From the NCBI RefSeq assembly GCF_014653945.1, contig NZ_BNAU01000009.1, positions 124,001 to 188,000 of the forward strand: 64,000 nt of DNA, read 5' to 3'. The position numbers and the translations under genes were made by a program. Positions 44,250 to 52,672 of the stretch are shown here, one piece after another (the stretch's first letter is position 1; each line of letters starts with the position of its first letter). Below the pieces are notes generated by a model. The model saw only the letters and a program-made list of their open reading frames with translations. It searched no databases and was not told where the DNA came from. The stretch comes from Amycolatopsis deserti (GTDB lineage: Bacteria > Actinomycetota > Actinomycetes > Mycobacteriales > Pseudonocardiaceae).

Positions 44250-45641
44250 GTGACGGAGACCGAGGGGCAGGACAACGCGCGCACGATCGCCGGCCGTTAC
44301 CGGCTGCAGCGTCACATCGGCGGGGGCGCGATGGGCGTCGTCTGGGAGGCGACCGATCAACTACTCGACCGAACCGTTGCGGTGAAACAACTCCTGCTAC
44401 CGCCGCGGCTCACCCCGGAAGAGGCCGACCAGGCCCGCAAACGCTCCTTCCGCGAGGCCCGCCTGGCCGCCCGCCTCCAGCACCCCCACGCCATCACCGT
44501 GTTCGACGTGGCCGACGACGACGGCAAACCCGTCCTCGTCATGGAATACCTCCCCTCGCACAGCCTGGCCGAGGTCCTCGCCGAGCGGGGCAGCCTCCCG
44601 CCGGGCGAGGTGGCCCGCATCGGCGCCCACGCGGCCTCCGCGCTGGCCGCCGCCCACGCCGCCGGCATCGTCCACCGCGACGTCAAACCGGGAAACATCC
44701 TGCTCGGCGAGGACGGCACCGCGAAGATCACCGACTTCGGCATCTCCAAGGCCGCCGACGACGGCACCCTCACCGGCAGCGGCCGCTTCGCCGGCACGCC
44801 CGCCTTCCTCTCCCCCGAGGCCGCCCGCGGCGAGCAGCCCGGCCCGGAGTCCGACGTCTACTCCCTCGGCGCGACGCTCTACACCGCGGTCGAGGGCCGC
44901 ATGCCCTACGGCGACACCGACAACCAGATGGCGCTGCTCTACGCGGCCGCCGCCGGCCGGATCGCCCCGCCGGAACAGGCCGGGCCGCTCACCGGCGTGC
45001 TCACCCGCATGCTCCAGGTCGACCCCAGCGCCCGCCCCACGATGGCCGAACTGGCCGCTGAGCTGGGCAAACTCGCCCTGATGACGGCCACCACGAAGGT
45101 GGATCCGGTCCCGCCGCGCAGACCGTCCAGACGAAGACTCGCCTACGCCGGCGCCGCGCTGGCCGTGGTCGCCGCCGTGGTCGTGGCACTCGTCGTCCTG
45201 CTCCCCTCCTCGACCGGGGACACCGCCGCGCCCGCCGACACGTCCTCGGCCGCGCCCTCCCCCTCGCCGAGCACCCCGGCCCCGCCGTCGACCAGCGTCA
45301 CCACCGTCACCAAGACCGCGACCAGCAGCCCCGCCCCGCCAACAGCCTCACCGGTGCAGGCGGTCAGCGACTACTACGCCCTGATGCCGGGCAACACCGA
45401 CGCCGGCTGGACGCGCCTCGGCCCGGCGCTGCAGGCCCAGGGCAAGGCGAGCTACGTCAGGTTCTGGTCCACCATCACCTCGGTCAGCATCGTCGGCGGA
45501 CCACGCCAGATCGACGCCGACACCGTCGAGGTCACGGTCGACTTCGTGAAGGGCAGCTCGCACTCCCGCGAACGCCACCACCTGGGCATGGTCCAGCGCG
45601 ACGGCACCTGGCTGATCAACACCGACACCCTCGTCCGGTAG
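44250..45641 (+). CDS. PknB-like Ser/Thr protein kinase with extracytoplasmic domain
   Basis: A 463-residue membrane kinase. The glycine loop is IGGGAMGVVWEA, the ATP lysine 46 (VAVKQ), the catalytic HRDVKPGN puts Asp at 144, DFG at 162-164, and the activation loop ends GTPAFLSPE. A transmembrane helix spans about residues 297-319, then a Ser/Pro/Thr linker, then an outer domain of about 110 residues resembling the SnoaL/NTF2-like fold rather than PASTA repeats. It probably senses a wall or envelope signal. GTG 44250 has TAGCCT 6 bases upstream (leaderless). The thrC gene follows 10 bases after its stop. Confidence 0.93.
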   Translation: MTETEGQDNARTIAGRYRLQRHIGGGAMGVVWEATDQLLDRTVAVKQLLLPPRLTPEEADQARKRSFREARLAARLQHPHAITVFDVADDDGKPVLVMEYLPSHSLAEVLAERGSLPPGEVARIGAHAASALAAAHAAGIVHRDVKPGNILLGEDGTAKITDFGISKAADDGTLTGSGRFAGTPAFLSPEAARGEQPGPESDVYSLGATLYTAVEGRMPYGDTDNQMALLYAAAAGRIAPPEQAGPLTGVLTRMLQVDPSARPTMAELAAELGKLALMTATTKVDPVPPRRPSRRRLAYAGAALAVVAAVVVALVVLLPSSTGDTAAPADTSSAAPSPSPSTPAPPSTSVTTVTKTATSSPAPPTASPVQAVSDYYALMPGNTDAGWTRLGPALQAQGKASYVRFWSTITSVSIVGGPRQIDADTVEVTVDFVKGSSHSRERHHLGMVQRDGTWLINTDTLVR

Positions 45642-45651
45642 AACGGAAGGC

Positions 45652-46872
45652 GTGGCCTACTCCGCGCTCTCCCACCTGGACTGCCCCCGCTGCCACCTGA
45701 CCCACGACGCGGACCGCGTGCAGGGCCTCTGCTCCTGCGGCTCACCGCTGCTCGCCCGCTACGACCTGGCCGGCATCACGGTCACCAGGGACGAGATCGC
45801 CACCCGCGAGCCGAACCTCTGGCGCTACCACGAGGTCCTGCCGGTCCGGTCGGCCGCGCGCGTGGTCACCCTCGGCGAGGGCATGACGCCGCTGCTGCCG
45901 CTGCCTACTTACGGCGAGCAGGTCGGCGTGCCCGGGCTGCTGATGAAAGACGAGGGCCTGGTCCCGACCGGCTCGTTCAAGGCACGCGGCGCCGCGGTCG
46001 GCGTGTCGAAGGCCGCCGAGCTGGGCGTCACCGGCATCGCGATGCCCACCAACGGCAACGCCGGCGCCGCCTGGGCCCTGTACGCGGCGCGTGCCGGCCT
46101 GCGCAGCCTGATCGCGATGCCGGTCGACGCCCCGGCGATCACCAGGGCGGAGTGCCAGGTCAGCGGCGCCGAGCTGTACCTGGTCGACGGCCTGATCTCC
46201 GACGCGGGCAAGCTGATCCGCGAGGCCGTCGCCGAGCGCGGCGGCTACCAGGACGTCTCCACGCTCAAGGAGCCGTACCGCATCGAGGGCAAGAAGACGA
46301 TGGGGTACGAGATCGCCGAGCAGCTCGGCTGGCGGGTGCCGGACGTGATCGTCTACCCGACCGGCGGCGGGGTCGGCATCATCGGCATCCACAAGGCCCT
46401 GCTGGAGATGCGTGAGCTGGGCTGGATCCCGGACGGCAAGCTGCCGCGGCTGGTCGCGGTCCAGGCCACCGGCTGCGCGCCGATCGTGGACGCGTTCGAG
46501 CGCGGCGCCACCGAGTCGGAGCCGGCCGTGGACGCGCACACGATCGCGTTCGGCATCACGGTGCCCAAGGCGCTGGGCGACTTCCTGGTGCTGGACGCGG
46601 TCTACTCCACCGGTGGCACCGCGATCGCCGTCAGCGACGAAGAACTGCTGGCCGAGCAGGGCAACCTCGCGCGCGCCGAAGGCGCCTTCGTCTGCCCCGA
46701 GGGCGCCGCCTGCTTCGCCGCGGTGCGGAAACTTCGCGGATCGGGCTGGCTCGCCGCGGACGACGAGGTCGTCGTCCTCAACACCGGCGCGGGCATCAAG
46801 TACCCGGAGACGGTCCAGGTGTCCGTGCCGGTGCTGGCCAAGGACGGCGCGATCTCGCCTCAGGGCAGGTAG
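45652..46872 (+). CDS. thrC: Threonine synthase
   Basis: PLP enzyme converting O-phospho-L-homoserine to L-threonine (406 residues). The cofactor lysine is 110 in PTGSFKARGA, with the phosphate loop in TNGNAGAAWALYA and the glycine-rich loop in YPTGGGVGIIG. An N-terminal CPRC ... CSC cluster (cysteines 11, 14, 27 and 29) may bind zinc, as in plant-like and actinobacterial forms. GTG 45652 follows GGAAGG. It is probably co-transcribed with the kinase gene. The 3' end overlaps the convergent acid phosphatase gene by 13 bases. Confidence 0.93.
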   Translation: MAYSALSHLDCPRCHLTHDADRVQGLCSCGSPLLARYDLAGITVTRDEIATREPNLWRYHEVLPVRSAARVVTLGEGMTPLLPLPTYGEQVGVPGLLMKDEGLVPTGSFKARGAAVGVSKAAELGVTGIAMPTNGNAGAAWALYAARAGLRSLIAMPVDAPAITRAECQVSGAELYLVDGLISDAGKLIREAVAERGGYQDVSTLKEPYRIEGKKTMGYEIAEQLGWRVPDVIVYPTGGGVGIIGIHKALLEMRELGWIPDGKLPRLVAVQATGCAPIVDAFERGATESEPAVDAHTIAFGITVPKALGDFLVLDAVYSTGGTAIAVSDEELLAEQGNLARAEGAFVCPEGAACFAAVRKLRGSGWLAADDEVVVLNTGAGIKYPETVQVSVPVLAKDGAISPQGR

Positions 46873-47615
46873 TACATCGGGTTGGGCAGCTTGACCGGCC
46901 GCTCGGCGTGGCCGCCGTCGAGGTCGCTGTACTGGTCGCCGAGGTTGAGCACGATGGTCGCACCGGTCGACTCGATGTGCGCCCGCGTGCCGGACTTGTA
47001 CTGCACCGTGGTGCAGGTCAGGCCACACGGCAGGTAATCCGGCGCGGTGGTCTCCGGCTTGAAGAACGCCGCGGCCGGCGCCGGGTAGCCCTCGTTGGCG
47101 AGGTTCTTCAGCGACGCCGGGCCCTGGTGCTCCTTGCGCCCGGTCAGGAAGTACACGTCCACCCCGTGCTGCGCCGCCCAGTTCGCCAGCTCGCGCGTGG
47201 GCCGGATCGCCGGGAACGCGCCGTCGTTGATGGCCTTCTCCTGCTTGACCGGGTCGAAGCCGAAGTCGTTGTCGGCCTCCCAGCCGTAGGTGACCTCGGA
47301 GGTGTCGTCGATGTCGAGCACGATCGCCGGATCGCGCACGCCCTGCTGCAGGCGGATCGCGAGGTACTGCTGGGCCCGCTCGACCTGGCGGCGGACGTCG
47401 GCGGCCCACTGGCTGTCGGCGGACTCGTGGTGTTTGCCCGCGGCGTCGACCTGGTCGCCGTAGTAGGCCTTGACGTCCAGCTTGACCTGGCCGAGGTTGT
47501 CCGGTTCGTGGGTGCCACCCGAGGTGGCGAGCGCGGTGGTGCCACCGGCGACGGTGGCGCCGATCGCGGCCGCGGCGGCCAATTTGACCAAACCGGACAT
47601 TTTCTCACGCAACAT
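46860..47615 (-). CDS. Secreted HAD-family acid phosphatase
   Basis: A 251-residue class B/C acid phosphatase of the HAD superfamily. A signal peptide covers about residues 1-30 (LVKLAAAAAIGATVAGGTTA). The catalytic motif is LDIDDTSEVTYG, with nucleophile Asp 101 and acid Asp 103, followed by YFLTGRKE (motif II) and LNLGDQYSDL (motif IV). It hydrolyses phosphomonoesters outside the cell. ATG 47613-47615 follows GGGGAGA; ATG 47600 is an alternative start that shortens the n-region. Its 3' end overlaps thrC. Confidence 0.9.
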   Translation of the reverse strand: MLREKMSGLVKLAAAAAIGATVAGGTTALATSGGTHEPDNLGQVKLDVKAYYGDQVDAAGKHHESADSQWAADVRRQVERAQQYLAIRLQQGVRDPAIVLDIDDTSEVTYGWEADNDFGFDPVKQEKAINDGAFPAIRPTRELANWAAQHGVDVYFLTGRKEHQGPASLKNLANEGYPAPAAAFFKPETTAPDYLPCGLTCTTVQYKSGTRAHIESTGATIVLNLGDQYSDLDGGHAERPVKLPNPMYYLP

Positions 47616-47650
47616 GATCTCTCCCCGTGGACGACGAACGGGACGAGAAC

Positions 47651-48796
47651 TTACTCCGGGATCCGCTCCGCGCGACAGAGGAAGAAGTGCGGTGTGCGGC
47701 CGATGCGGGTGAGCACCACGGTGGCGTCCTCGGCGCCCTTGAGCTTGAGCCGCTTGCGCAGCGCGTCCGGGTCGACGTCCAGGCCGCGGACCAGGATCTC
47801 CAGCCGTCCGACCTCGCGAGCGCGCAGCAGCGTCCGCAGGGATTTCTCCTGGTAGGGCCCGTGCTCGCGGACGCGGAACGCCCGCACGCCCGGCGGCGGC
47901 ACGTCGCCGGTCAGGTAGGCGATGCGCTCGTCGAGCTGCCACAACCCGTGCCGGGCCGCGTAGTGCTTGACCAGGCCGGCCCGCACCACCGCGCCGTCCG
48001 GGTCGATGATCCACTCACCGGGCTCGGCCGCTCCGACGTCGGACGGGCCGCGGTCGGTGACCGTCCACTGTGTACCGTCCGAGCGCAGCACCGTGGCCCG
48101 TCGCGAGGCGGTGGCCAGACCCGCGCTCCACACGCAGGCCTCCCGCACCTGGCCGTCGAGCGACACCAGCTCGATCTCGCCCGCCCACGGCACCACCGCC
48201 GGGTCCAGGCCGGGCGCGCACTTCACCGCCAGGTCCCGGCCCGCGTAGACCTCCGCCAGCTCGTCGAGCGGCGGCGCGAAGTCGGACGGCCGCCAGGTCC
48301 GGCGGCCGGAGGAATCACGGCGGGCCGGGTCGGCGACGACCACCGCGTCCCGGCTCGCCGGCCGCAGGGCGTCGGCGCGAACCAGCGGCACGCCCGGGCA
48401 GTTGTGCCGCGCCATCGCCAGCCGCACCGGGTCCAGGTCGGAGCCGACGCAACAGCGCGCGACGCGGGCCAGCTCGGCCAGGTCGGCGCCGATCGAACAG
48501 GTCACGTCGTGCACATCGCGCCCGGCCAGCCGTTCGGCGCGGTGCCGGGCCACCGCCGGCACGCTCGCCTGCTGCAGCGCGTCACCGGTGTAGAGCCAGG
48601 ACGGGTCGAGCTTGCCCTTGCGCCGCAGCAGCACGGTCTCCAGCACCGCCGCGAACCGCTCGCCCACCAGCTTGCGCACGGCCGCCACGTCCGCGACCCG
48701 GTCGGTCAGCGGCAGCGCGTCACAGGCGGCCAACGCACGCGCGCCTTCCTCCGAGCGGAGGAAGGCGACGTCGTCTAGGGTGAACGCGTAGGGCAC
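47651..48796 (-). CDS. Class I SAM methyltransferase with THUMP-like domain
   Basis: A 381-residue protein with a Rossmann methyltransferase core (VHDVTCSIGADLAELARVA and CCVGSDLDPVRLAMARHN, near residues 94-130; VVVADPARRDSSGRRTW as motif IV with DPAR). The C-terminal THUMP-like domain (FRVREHGPYQEKSLRTLLRAREVGRLEILVRG) points to an RNA substrate. Actinobacterial homologues are uncharacterised; a tRNA or rRNA base methylation role is inferred. GTG 48796 directly follows the stop of the next upstream gene (TAA-GTG), so the two are coupled. Confidence 0.85.
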   Translation of the reverse strand: MPYAFTLDDVAFLRSEEGARALAACDALPLTDRVADVAAVRKLVGERFAAVLETVLLRRKGKLDPSWLYTGDALQQASVPAVARHRAERLAGRDVHDVTCSIGADLAELARVARCCVGSDLDPVRLAMARHNCPGVPLVRADALRPASRDAVVVADPARRDSSGRRTWRPSDFAPPLDELAEVYAGRDLAVKCAPGLDPAVVPWAGEIELVSLDGQVREACVWSAGLATASRRATVLRSDGTQWTVTDRGPSDVGAAEPGEWIIDPDGAVVRAGLVKHYAARHGLWQLDERIAYLTGDVPPPGVRAFRVREHGPYQEKSLRTLLRAREVGRLEILVRGLDVDPDALRKRLKLKGAEDATVVLTRIGRTPHFFLCRAERIPE

Positions 48797-49750
48797 TTAC
48801 GGTTTGGTGCCGATGATCATCACGTTGTAGAACAGCTCGCGCGGCAGGACCTTGGACAGCACCTTCTTGTCCAGCGCGGACAGCCGCAGCCACAGGTGGT
48901 AGGCGAACATCCGCCACCGCACGGTCAGCTTCTCCTGCGGCACCGCCGCCTCGAACGTGCGGATCGGCCAGCCGGCCAGGGCCGCGCTGAACTCGTCGGT
49001 GACCGCGCGGACGTCGACCGCCCCGGCGCCCAGCGCCATGCGCTCCAGCTCCGACGGGTCGAAGGTGTGCAGGTCGACCACGGCCTCCAGCGCCGCCGCA
49101 CGCGAGGACTCGTCCAGCTCCTCCTGCGGACGACGCCAGCCGCTCAGCGCCGGGACCTTGGTGACGTTGGTGGTCAGCCACCAGGTCAGCTGGCCCAGCT
49201 TGCGCGCGTAGAAGTTGCCGATCTTGGTCGGCTCACCGGCGAAGACGAACCGGCCGCCCGGCTTGAGCACCCGCAGCACCTCGCGCAGCGCGCCCGGCAC
49301 GTCCGGGATGTGGTGCAGCACCGCGTGCCCGACCACCAGGTCGAAGCTGTCGTCCGGGTACGGGATGCGCTCGGCGTCGGCGACCCGGCCATCCACGTCC
49401 AGGCCCAGGTTGCGGGCGTTGCGCAGCGCGACCTGCACCATGCCCGGCGAGAGGTCGGTGACGAACCCCTTCTTGATCACGCCGCCCTGCATCAGGTTGA
49501 GCAGGAAGAACCCGGTGCCGCTGCCCAGCTCCATCGCGGTCGGATAGGGCTGGCCCTCCTCACCGGCGACGGCGTTGAACACGTCGGTGGCGTAGGAGAT
49601 GCACCGCTCGTCGTAGGAGATCGACCACTTCTCGTCGTAGGTGCCGGCCTCCCAGTCGTGGTAGAGGATGTTGGCCAGCTTCGGATCCGAGAACGCCGCC
49701 TGGACCTCTTCCTCGGTCGCGTGCGGGTTCGGCGCGGGGTCCGTGGTCAC
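48797..49750 (-). CDS. Class I SAM-dependent methyltransferase
   Basis: A 317-residue methyltransferase: motif I AMELGSGTGFFLLNLMQGG near residue 72, GFVTDLSPGMVQVALRNA (motif post I), FDLVVGHAVLHHIPDV (motif IV/post II) and LKPGGRFVFAGEP (motif III). The C-terminal third is family-specific (KVLPRELFYNVMIIGTKP). The substrate may be a lipid or quinone-like molecule; it is unknown. GTG at 49748-49750. It lies one base after the enoyl-CoA hydratase stop and immediately before the THUMP-like methyltransferase, making a three-gene unit. Confidence 0.88.
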   Translation of the reverse strand: MTTDPAPNPHATEEEVQAAFSDPKLANILYHDWEAGTYDEKWSISYDERCISYATDVFNAVAGEEGQPYPTAMELGSGTGFFLLNLMQGGVIKKGFVTDLSPGMVQVALRNARNLGLDVDGRVADAERIPYPDDSFDLVVGHAVLHHIPDVPGALREVLRVLKPGGRFVFAGEPTKIGNFYARKLGQLTWWLTTNVTKVPALSGWRRPQEELDESSRAAALEAVVDLHTFDPSELERMALGAGAVDVRAVTDEFSAALAGWPIRTFEAAVPQEKLTVRWRMFAYHLWLRLSALDKKVLSKVLPRELFYNVMIIGTKP

Positions 49751-49751
49751 G

Positions 49752-50531
49752 TCACTTCCCTTCGAAGGTGGCCTTGCCGGGGCCGTTCTCCACGAAGGAG
49801 GTCATACCCGCGGCCTGGTCCTCGGTCGCCCACAGCGCCGTGAACAGTTGCGTCTCCAGCTTCAGCGCGCTGGCCAGGTCCATGTCCAGACCGCCGTCGA
49901 TCGCGGCCTTGGCCTGCGCGAGCGCGACCGCCGGGCCGCCCACGAACTGGCCGGCCCACTTCTGCGCGGCCGAGTAGACGTCGTCCGGCGCCACCAGCTG
50001 GTCCACGATGCCCAGCGACAGGGCCTCCTCGGCCTTGGCGAAGCGGCCGGTGAACACCAGGTCCTTGGCCTTGCTCGGGCCGATCAGCCGGGACAGCCGC
50101 TGAGTGCCACCCGCGCCGGGGATGATGCCGAGCAGGATCTCCGGCTGGCCGACCTTCACGTTGTCCCCGGCGATCCGGTAGTCCGCGCCCAGCGCCAGCT
50201 CGAGCCCGCCGCCCAGGGCGTACCCGGTGATCGCGGCCACGACCGGCTTCGGGATCGCGGCGACCGCGGCGACGGTGTTCTGCAGCTTGGCCCCGAAGGA
50301 CCGCATCTCGACGTAGGAGCGGGTGACCATCTCCTTGACGTCGGCGCCGCCGCAGAACGTCTTCTCGCCGCCGTAGAGGATCACCGCGCGCACGTCGGAC
50401 CGCTCGGCCGCCTCCTGCGCGGCCACCGCCAGCTCGGCCGTGACCTGGCCGTTGATCGCGTTGACCGGGGGCCGCTCCAGCCGGATCGTGCCGATCCCGC
50501 CGTCCACCTCGAGCCGTACGAACTCGCCCAC
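49752..50531 (-). CDS. Enoyl-CoA hydratase/isomerase (crotonase family)
   Basis: A 259-residue crotonase-fold enzyme: RPPVNAINGQVTAEL at the start, the oxyanion-hole loop KTFCGGADVKEM, AAITGYALGGGLELALGADYRIA (first catalytic Glu region), and GAGGTQRLSRLIG (second). It hydrates trans-2-enoyl-CoA in fatty-acid or amino-acid breakdown. GTG 50529-50531 follows AAGGAGGAT. It is the first gene of a unit with two methyltransferases. A short hairpin/dyad at 50559-50578 sits in its upstream region. Confidence 0.92.
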   Translation of the reverse strand: MGEFVRLEVDGGIGTIRLERPPVNAINGQVTAELAVAAQEAAERSDVRAVILYGGEKTFCGGADVKEMVTRSYVEMRSFGAKLQNTVAAVAAIPKPVVAAITGYALGGGLELALGADYRIAGDNVKVGQPEILLGIIPGAGGTQRLSRLIGPSKAKDLVFTGRFAKAEEALSLGIVDQLVAPDDVYSAAQKWAGQFVGGPAVALAQAKAAIDGGLDMDLASALKLETQLFTALWATEDQAAGMTSFVENGPGKATFEGK

Positions 50532-50558
50532 GCTGGCATCCTCCTTGATCTTGCGGTG

Positions 50559-50578
50559 CCCCTACCGGCTAGTAGGGG
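50559..50578. terminator. Short hairpin or operator dyad upstream of the enoyl-CoA hydratase
   Basis: CCCCTAC-CGGCTA-GTAGGGG, a perfect 7-bp inverted repeat between the ABC ATPase stop (50584) and the hydratase start (50531). It could terminate the ATPase message or be an operator of a fatty-acid regulator; the short arms leave both open. Confidence 0.5.
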
Positions 50579-50583
50579 TGACC

Positions 50584-51387
50584 TTACCGGCGACGCGCGA
50601 AGAAGCGGTCACCCGAGCGTTCGAGGAGCAGGTCCTGGTCGAACGTCTTGGACAGGTTCTCGGCGGTGAGCACGTCATCGATCAGGCCCGCGACCACGGC
50701 CCGGCCTTCCCGCAGCAGCAGCGCGTGGGTGAAGCCTGGCGGAATTTCCTCGACGTGGTGTGTGACGAGCACCATGGCCGGCGCGTCCGGGTCGAGTGCC
50801 AGCTCGGACAGCCGGGCCACCAGGTCCTCGCGGCCGCCCAGGTCGAGGCCCGCGGCGGGCTCGTCGAGCAGCAGCAGCTCCGGGTCGGTCATCAGGGACC
50901 GGGCGATGAGGGTGCGCTTGCGCTCGCCCTCGGACAGGGTGCCGTACTCGCGGTCGGCCAGGTGCCGGATGCCCAGCGCGCCCAGCAGCTCCTCGGCGCG
51001 GCCGGTGTCCATCGTGTCGTACTGCTCGCGCCAGCGGCCGATCACCGCGTAGCCGGCGCTGACCACGACGTCGACGACCTTCTCGTCCCCGGGCACGCGC
51101 GCGGCGATCGCCGCGGAGGTGAAGCCGATGCGCGGGCGCAGGTCGAAGATGTTGGTGCGGCCGATCTGCTCGCCCAGCAGGTGGACCGATCCGGTGGTGG
51201 GGTGCAGCTCGGCGGCCGCGAGCCGGAGCAGGGTGGTCTTGCCGGCGCCGTTGGGACCCAGCACCACCCAGCGCTCGTCCAGCTCCACCGTCCAGTCGAG
51301 GCCGGCCAGGAGGTCGTTGCGCCCGCGGCGGACCCCCACCCCGGCCATCCGCACCACGAGATCGTCAAGGTCGTTCGGCTCGCTCAC
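50584..51387 (-). CDS. ABC transporter ATP-binding protein, YlmA/ModF-like
   Basis: A 267-residue ABC ATPase without a partner permease nearby. It has Walker A GPNGAGKTT near residues 42-50, signature LSEGERKR, Walker B LLLLDEPAAGLDLGGRE and an H-loop in LVTHHVEEIPPGF. The form LSEGE and the C-terminal IPPGFTHALLLREG match the YlmA/molybdenum-type single ATPases of actinobacteria. GTG 51385-51387 (MSEPNDLDDLV) is preferred; CACAAT 6 bases upstream may be its -10. The transported substrate is unknown. Confidence 0.88.
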   Translation of the reverse strand: MSEPNDLDDLVVRMAGVGVRRGRNDLLAGLDWTVELDERWVVLGPNGAGKTTLLRLAAAELHPTTGSVHLLGEQIGRTNIFDLRPRIGFTSAAIAARVPGDEKVVDVVVSAGYAVIGRWREQYDTMDTGRAEELLGALGIRHLADREYGTLSEGERKRTLIARSLMTDPELLLLDEPAAGLDLGGREDLVARLSELALDPDAPAMVLVTHHVEEIPPGFTHALLLREGRAVVAGLIDDVLTAENLSKTFDQDLLLERSGDRFFARRR

Positions 51388-51480
51388 GGGCCCATTGTGG
51401 CCGCCGGGCGCCACCGGAGTCCCGCCGCCCCCGTACCACTAAGTGAGACGTCACAGCGGGTAGCCGGATCTCGTGGCACG

Positions 51481-51594
51481 ATGCGCTTCGTGAGCACCTC
51501 CCGGTACCCGCGGCGCCGCTTCTGGCGCAACCGTGCCGTGGACCTGGTGCTGGTCGCGTCGTGCGGGTGTAGCCCGACGCGGCACGGTCGCTGA
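51481..51594 (+). CDS. Cysteine-containing leader peptide upstream of cysteine dioxygenase
   Basis: A 37-codon reading frame starting ATG 51481 and ending TGA 51592-51594, 54 bases before the cysteine dioxygenase start. The peptide is basic at first (RYPRRRFWRNR) and ends VDLVLVASCGCSPTRHGR. The VDL...VASxxCS ending with clustered cysteine codons matches short leader peptides known upstream of actinobacterial sulfur genes. Ribosome stalling at the TGC-GGG-TGT codons when cysteinyl-tRNA is low could alter expression of the next genes. The mechanism is inferred. Confidence 0.75.
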   Translation: MRFVSTSRYPRRRFWRNRAVDLVLVASCGCSPTRHGR

Positions 51595-51648
51595 GCCGTG
51601 TCGCGTCCTGCCGCGCCCCCGTAACCGCGACCACTCCTGGGAGTTTTC

Positions 51649-52185
51649 GTGACCTCCGTTCTGCGTTCTTCCGAGATCCACCCCCGGCTGATCGGCACCG
51701 CGCTCGAGGAGCTGCTGCACCCCGAGCGGCTGCTGTGGACGCCGACCCAGCTCGCCGGCCTGACCCGCACCGTCACGCTCGAACTGGGCGCGGCGATCGG
51801 CGAGTTCCTGCACTTCGACGCCGACCAGCGGTGGTGGGCCCGGCTCGCCCTGACCGAAGGCATCGAGCTGTGGGTGCTGACCTGGCTGCCCGGGCAGGGC
51901 ACCAAGCCGCACGACCACGGCGGCGCGGCCGGCTCGTTCACCGTGCTGCGCGGCGAGCTGTCCGAGGAGTACCGCTACCCGGGCGGCCCGATCCGGCAGC
52001 GCACGCACGTCGCGGGCGACGGAATCGGATTCGGTGCCGGGCGGGCGCACCAGGTGACCGGCGCGGGCTCGGCGCCGTCGGCGAGCATCCACGCGTACTC
52101 ACCGCCGCTGGTGCCGACCCGCGAATACGCCAGCCTGGCCGACGTGCCCGCCGAGATCCCGCCGCTGCCCGGCATAGTCGCCTGA
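51649..52185 (+). CDS. Cysteine dioxygenase (type I)
   Basis: Iron-dependent cupin that oxidises L-cysteine to cysteine sulfinate (178 residues). The metal ligands are His 88 and His 90 (KPHDHGG) and His 134 (GRAHQVTG). The ISIHAYSPPL-like SIHAYSPPL segment is typical of bacterial Cdo. GTG 51649 follows TGGGAG. A leader peptide with cysteine codons precedes it, and a rhodanese-like gene overlaps its stop by one base (TGATG). Together they form a cysteine/sulfur catabolic unit. Confidence 0.93.
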   Translation: MTSVLRSSEIHPRLIGTALEELLHPERLLWTPTQLAGLTRTVTLELGAAIGEFLHFDADQRWWARLALTEGIELWVLTWLPGQGTKPHDHGGAAGSFTVLRGELSEEYRYPGGPIRQRTHVAGDGIGFGAGRAHQVTGAGSAPSASIHAYSPPLVPTREYASLADVPAEIPPLPGIVA

Positions 52186-52577
52186 TGGACATCGAGCAGA
52201 TGCTGGCCTCGGCCCGGTCCGCGCTGGACCGGGCCGAGCCGGCCGACGCGTGGCGGCTGCAGGCCGAGGGCGCGCTGATCGTGGACATCCGGCCGATCGC
52301 CTACCGCGAGGCCGAGGGCGAGATCCCGGGCGCGGTGCCGGTGGAGCGGATCCACCTGGAGTGGCGGCTCGCCCCGGCCAGCGACCACCGGCTGCCCGGG
52401 GTGCACGCGGACCTGCCGGTGGTCGTGGTCTGCAACGAGGGGTACGCGTCCAGCCTGGCGGCCGCCGACCTGCGCCGGCTCGGGCTGACCCGCGCGACGG
52501 ATCTCGTGGGCGGGTTCCGGGCCTGGCGCGCCGCGGGGCTGCCGGTGCAGCCGGGCGGCACGCCGGCGGTGCCCTGA
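52185..52577 (+). CDS. Rhodanese-like sulfurtransferase
   Basis: A 130-residue single-domain rhodanese: LIVDIRPIAYREAEGEIPGAV (CH2A-like motif) and the active-site loop VVVVCNEGYASSLAA with catalytic Cys 83. It ends LVGGFRAWRAAGLPV, the usual C-terminal signature. It carries a persulfide and probably handles sulfane sulfur from cysteine breakdown. Its ATG shares one base with the cysteine dioxygenase stop, so the two are translated together. Confidence 0.9.
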   Translation: MDIEQMLASARSALDRAEPADAWRLQAEGALIVDIRPIAYREAEGEIPGAVPVERIHLEWRLAPASDHRLPGVHADLPVVVVCNEGYASSLAAADLRRLGLTRATDLVGGFRAWRAAGLPVQPGGTPAVP

Positions 52578-52672
52578 GCCGACCTCAGGCCGTGTGATCG
52601 GCGCTGACCGTGCTCGTCACTCCGTTGTGGACCACCGCGACCGCGAACCTTCCACGCGCGTGAGTTCCGCGC

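Noticed and set aside
50559-50578. Reading the 7-bp dyad as a firm fatty-acid regulator operator
   Set aside because: The arms are short and position also fits a terminator of the ABC gene; no specific regulator motif could be matched.
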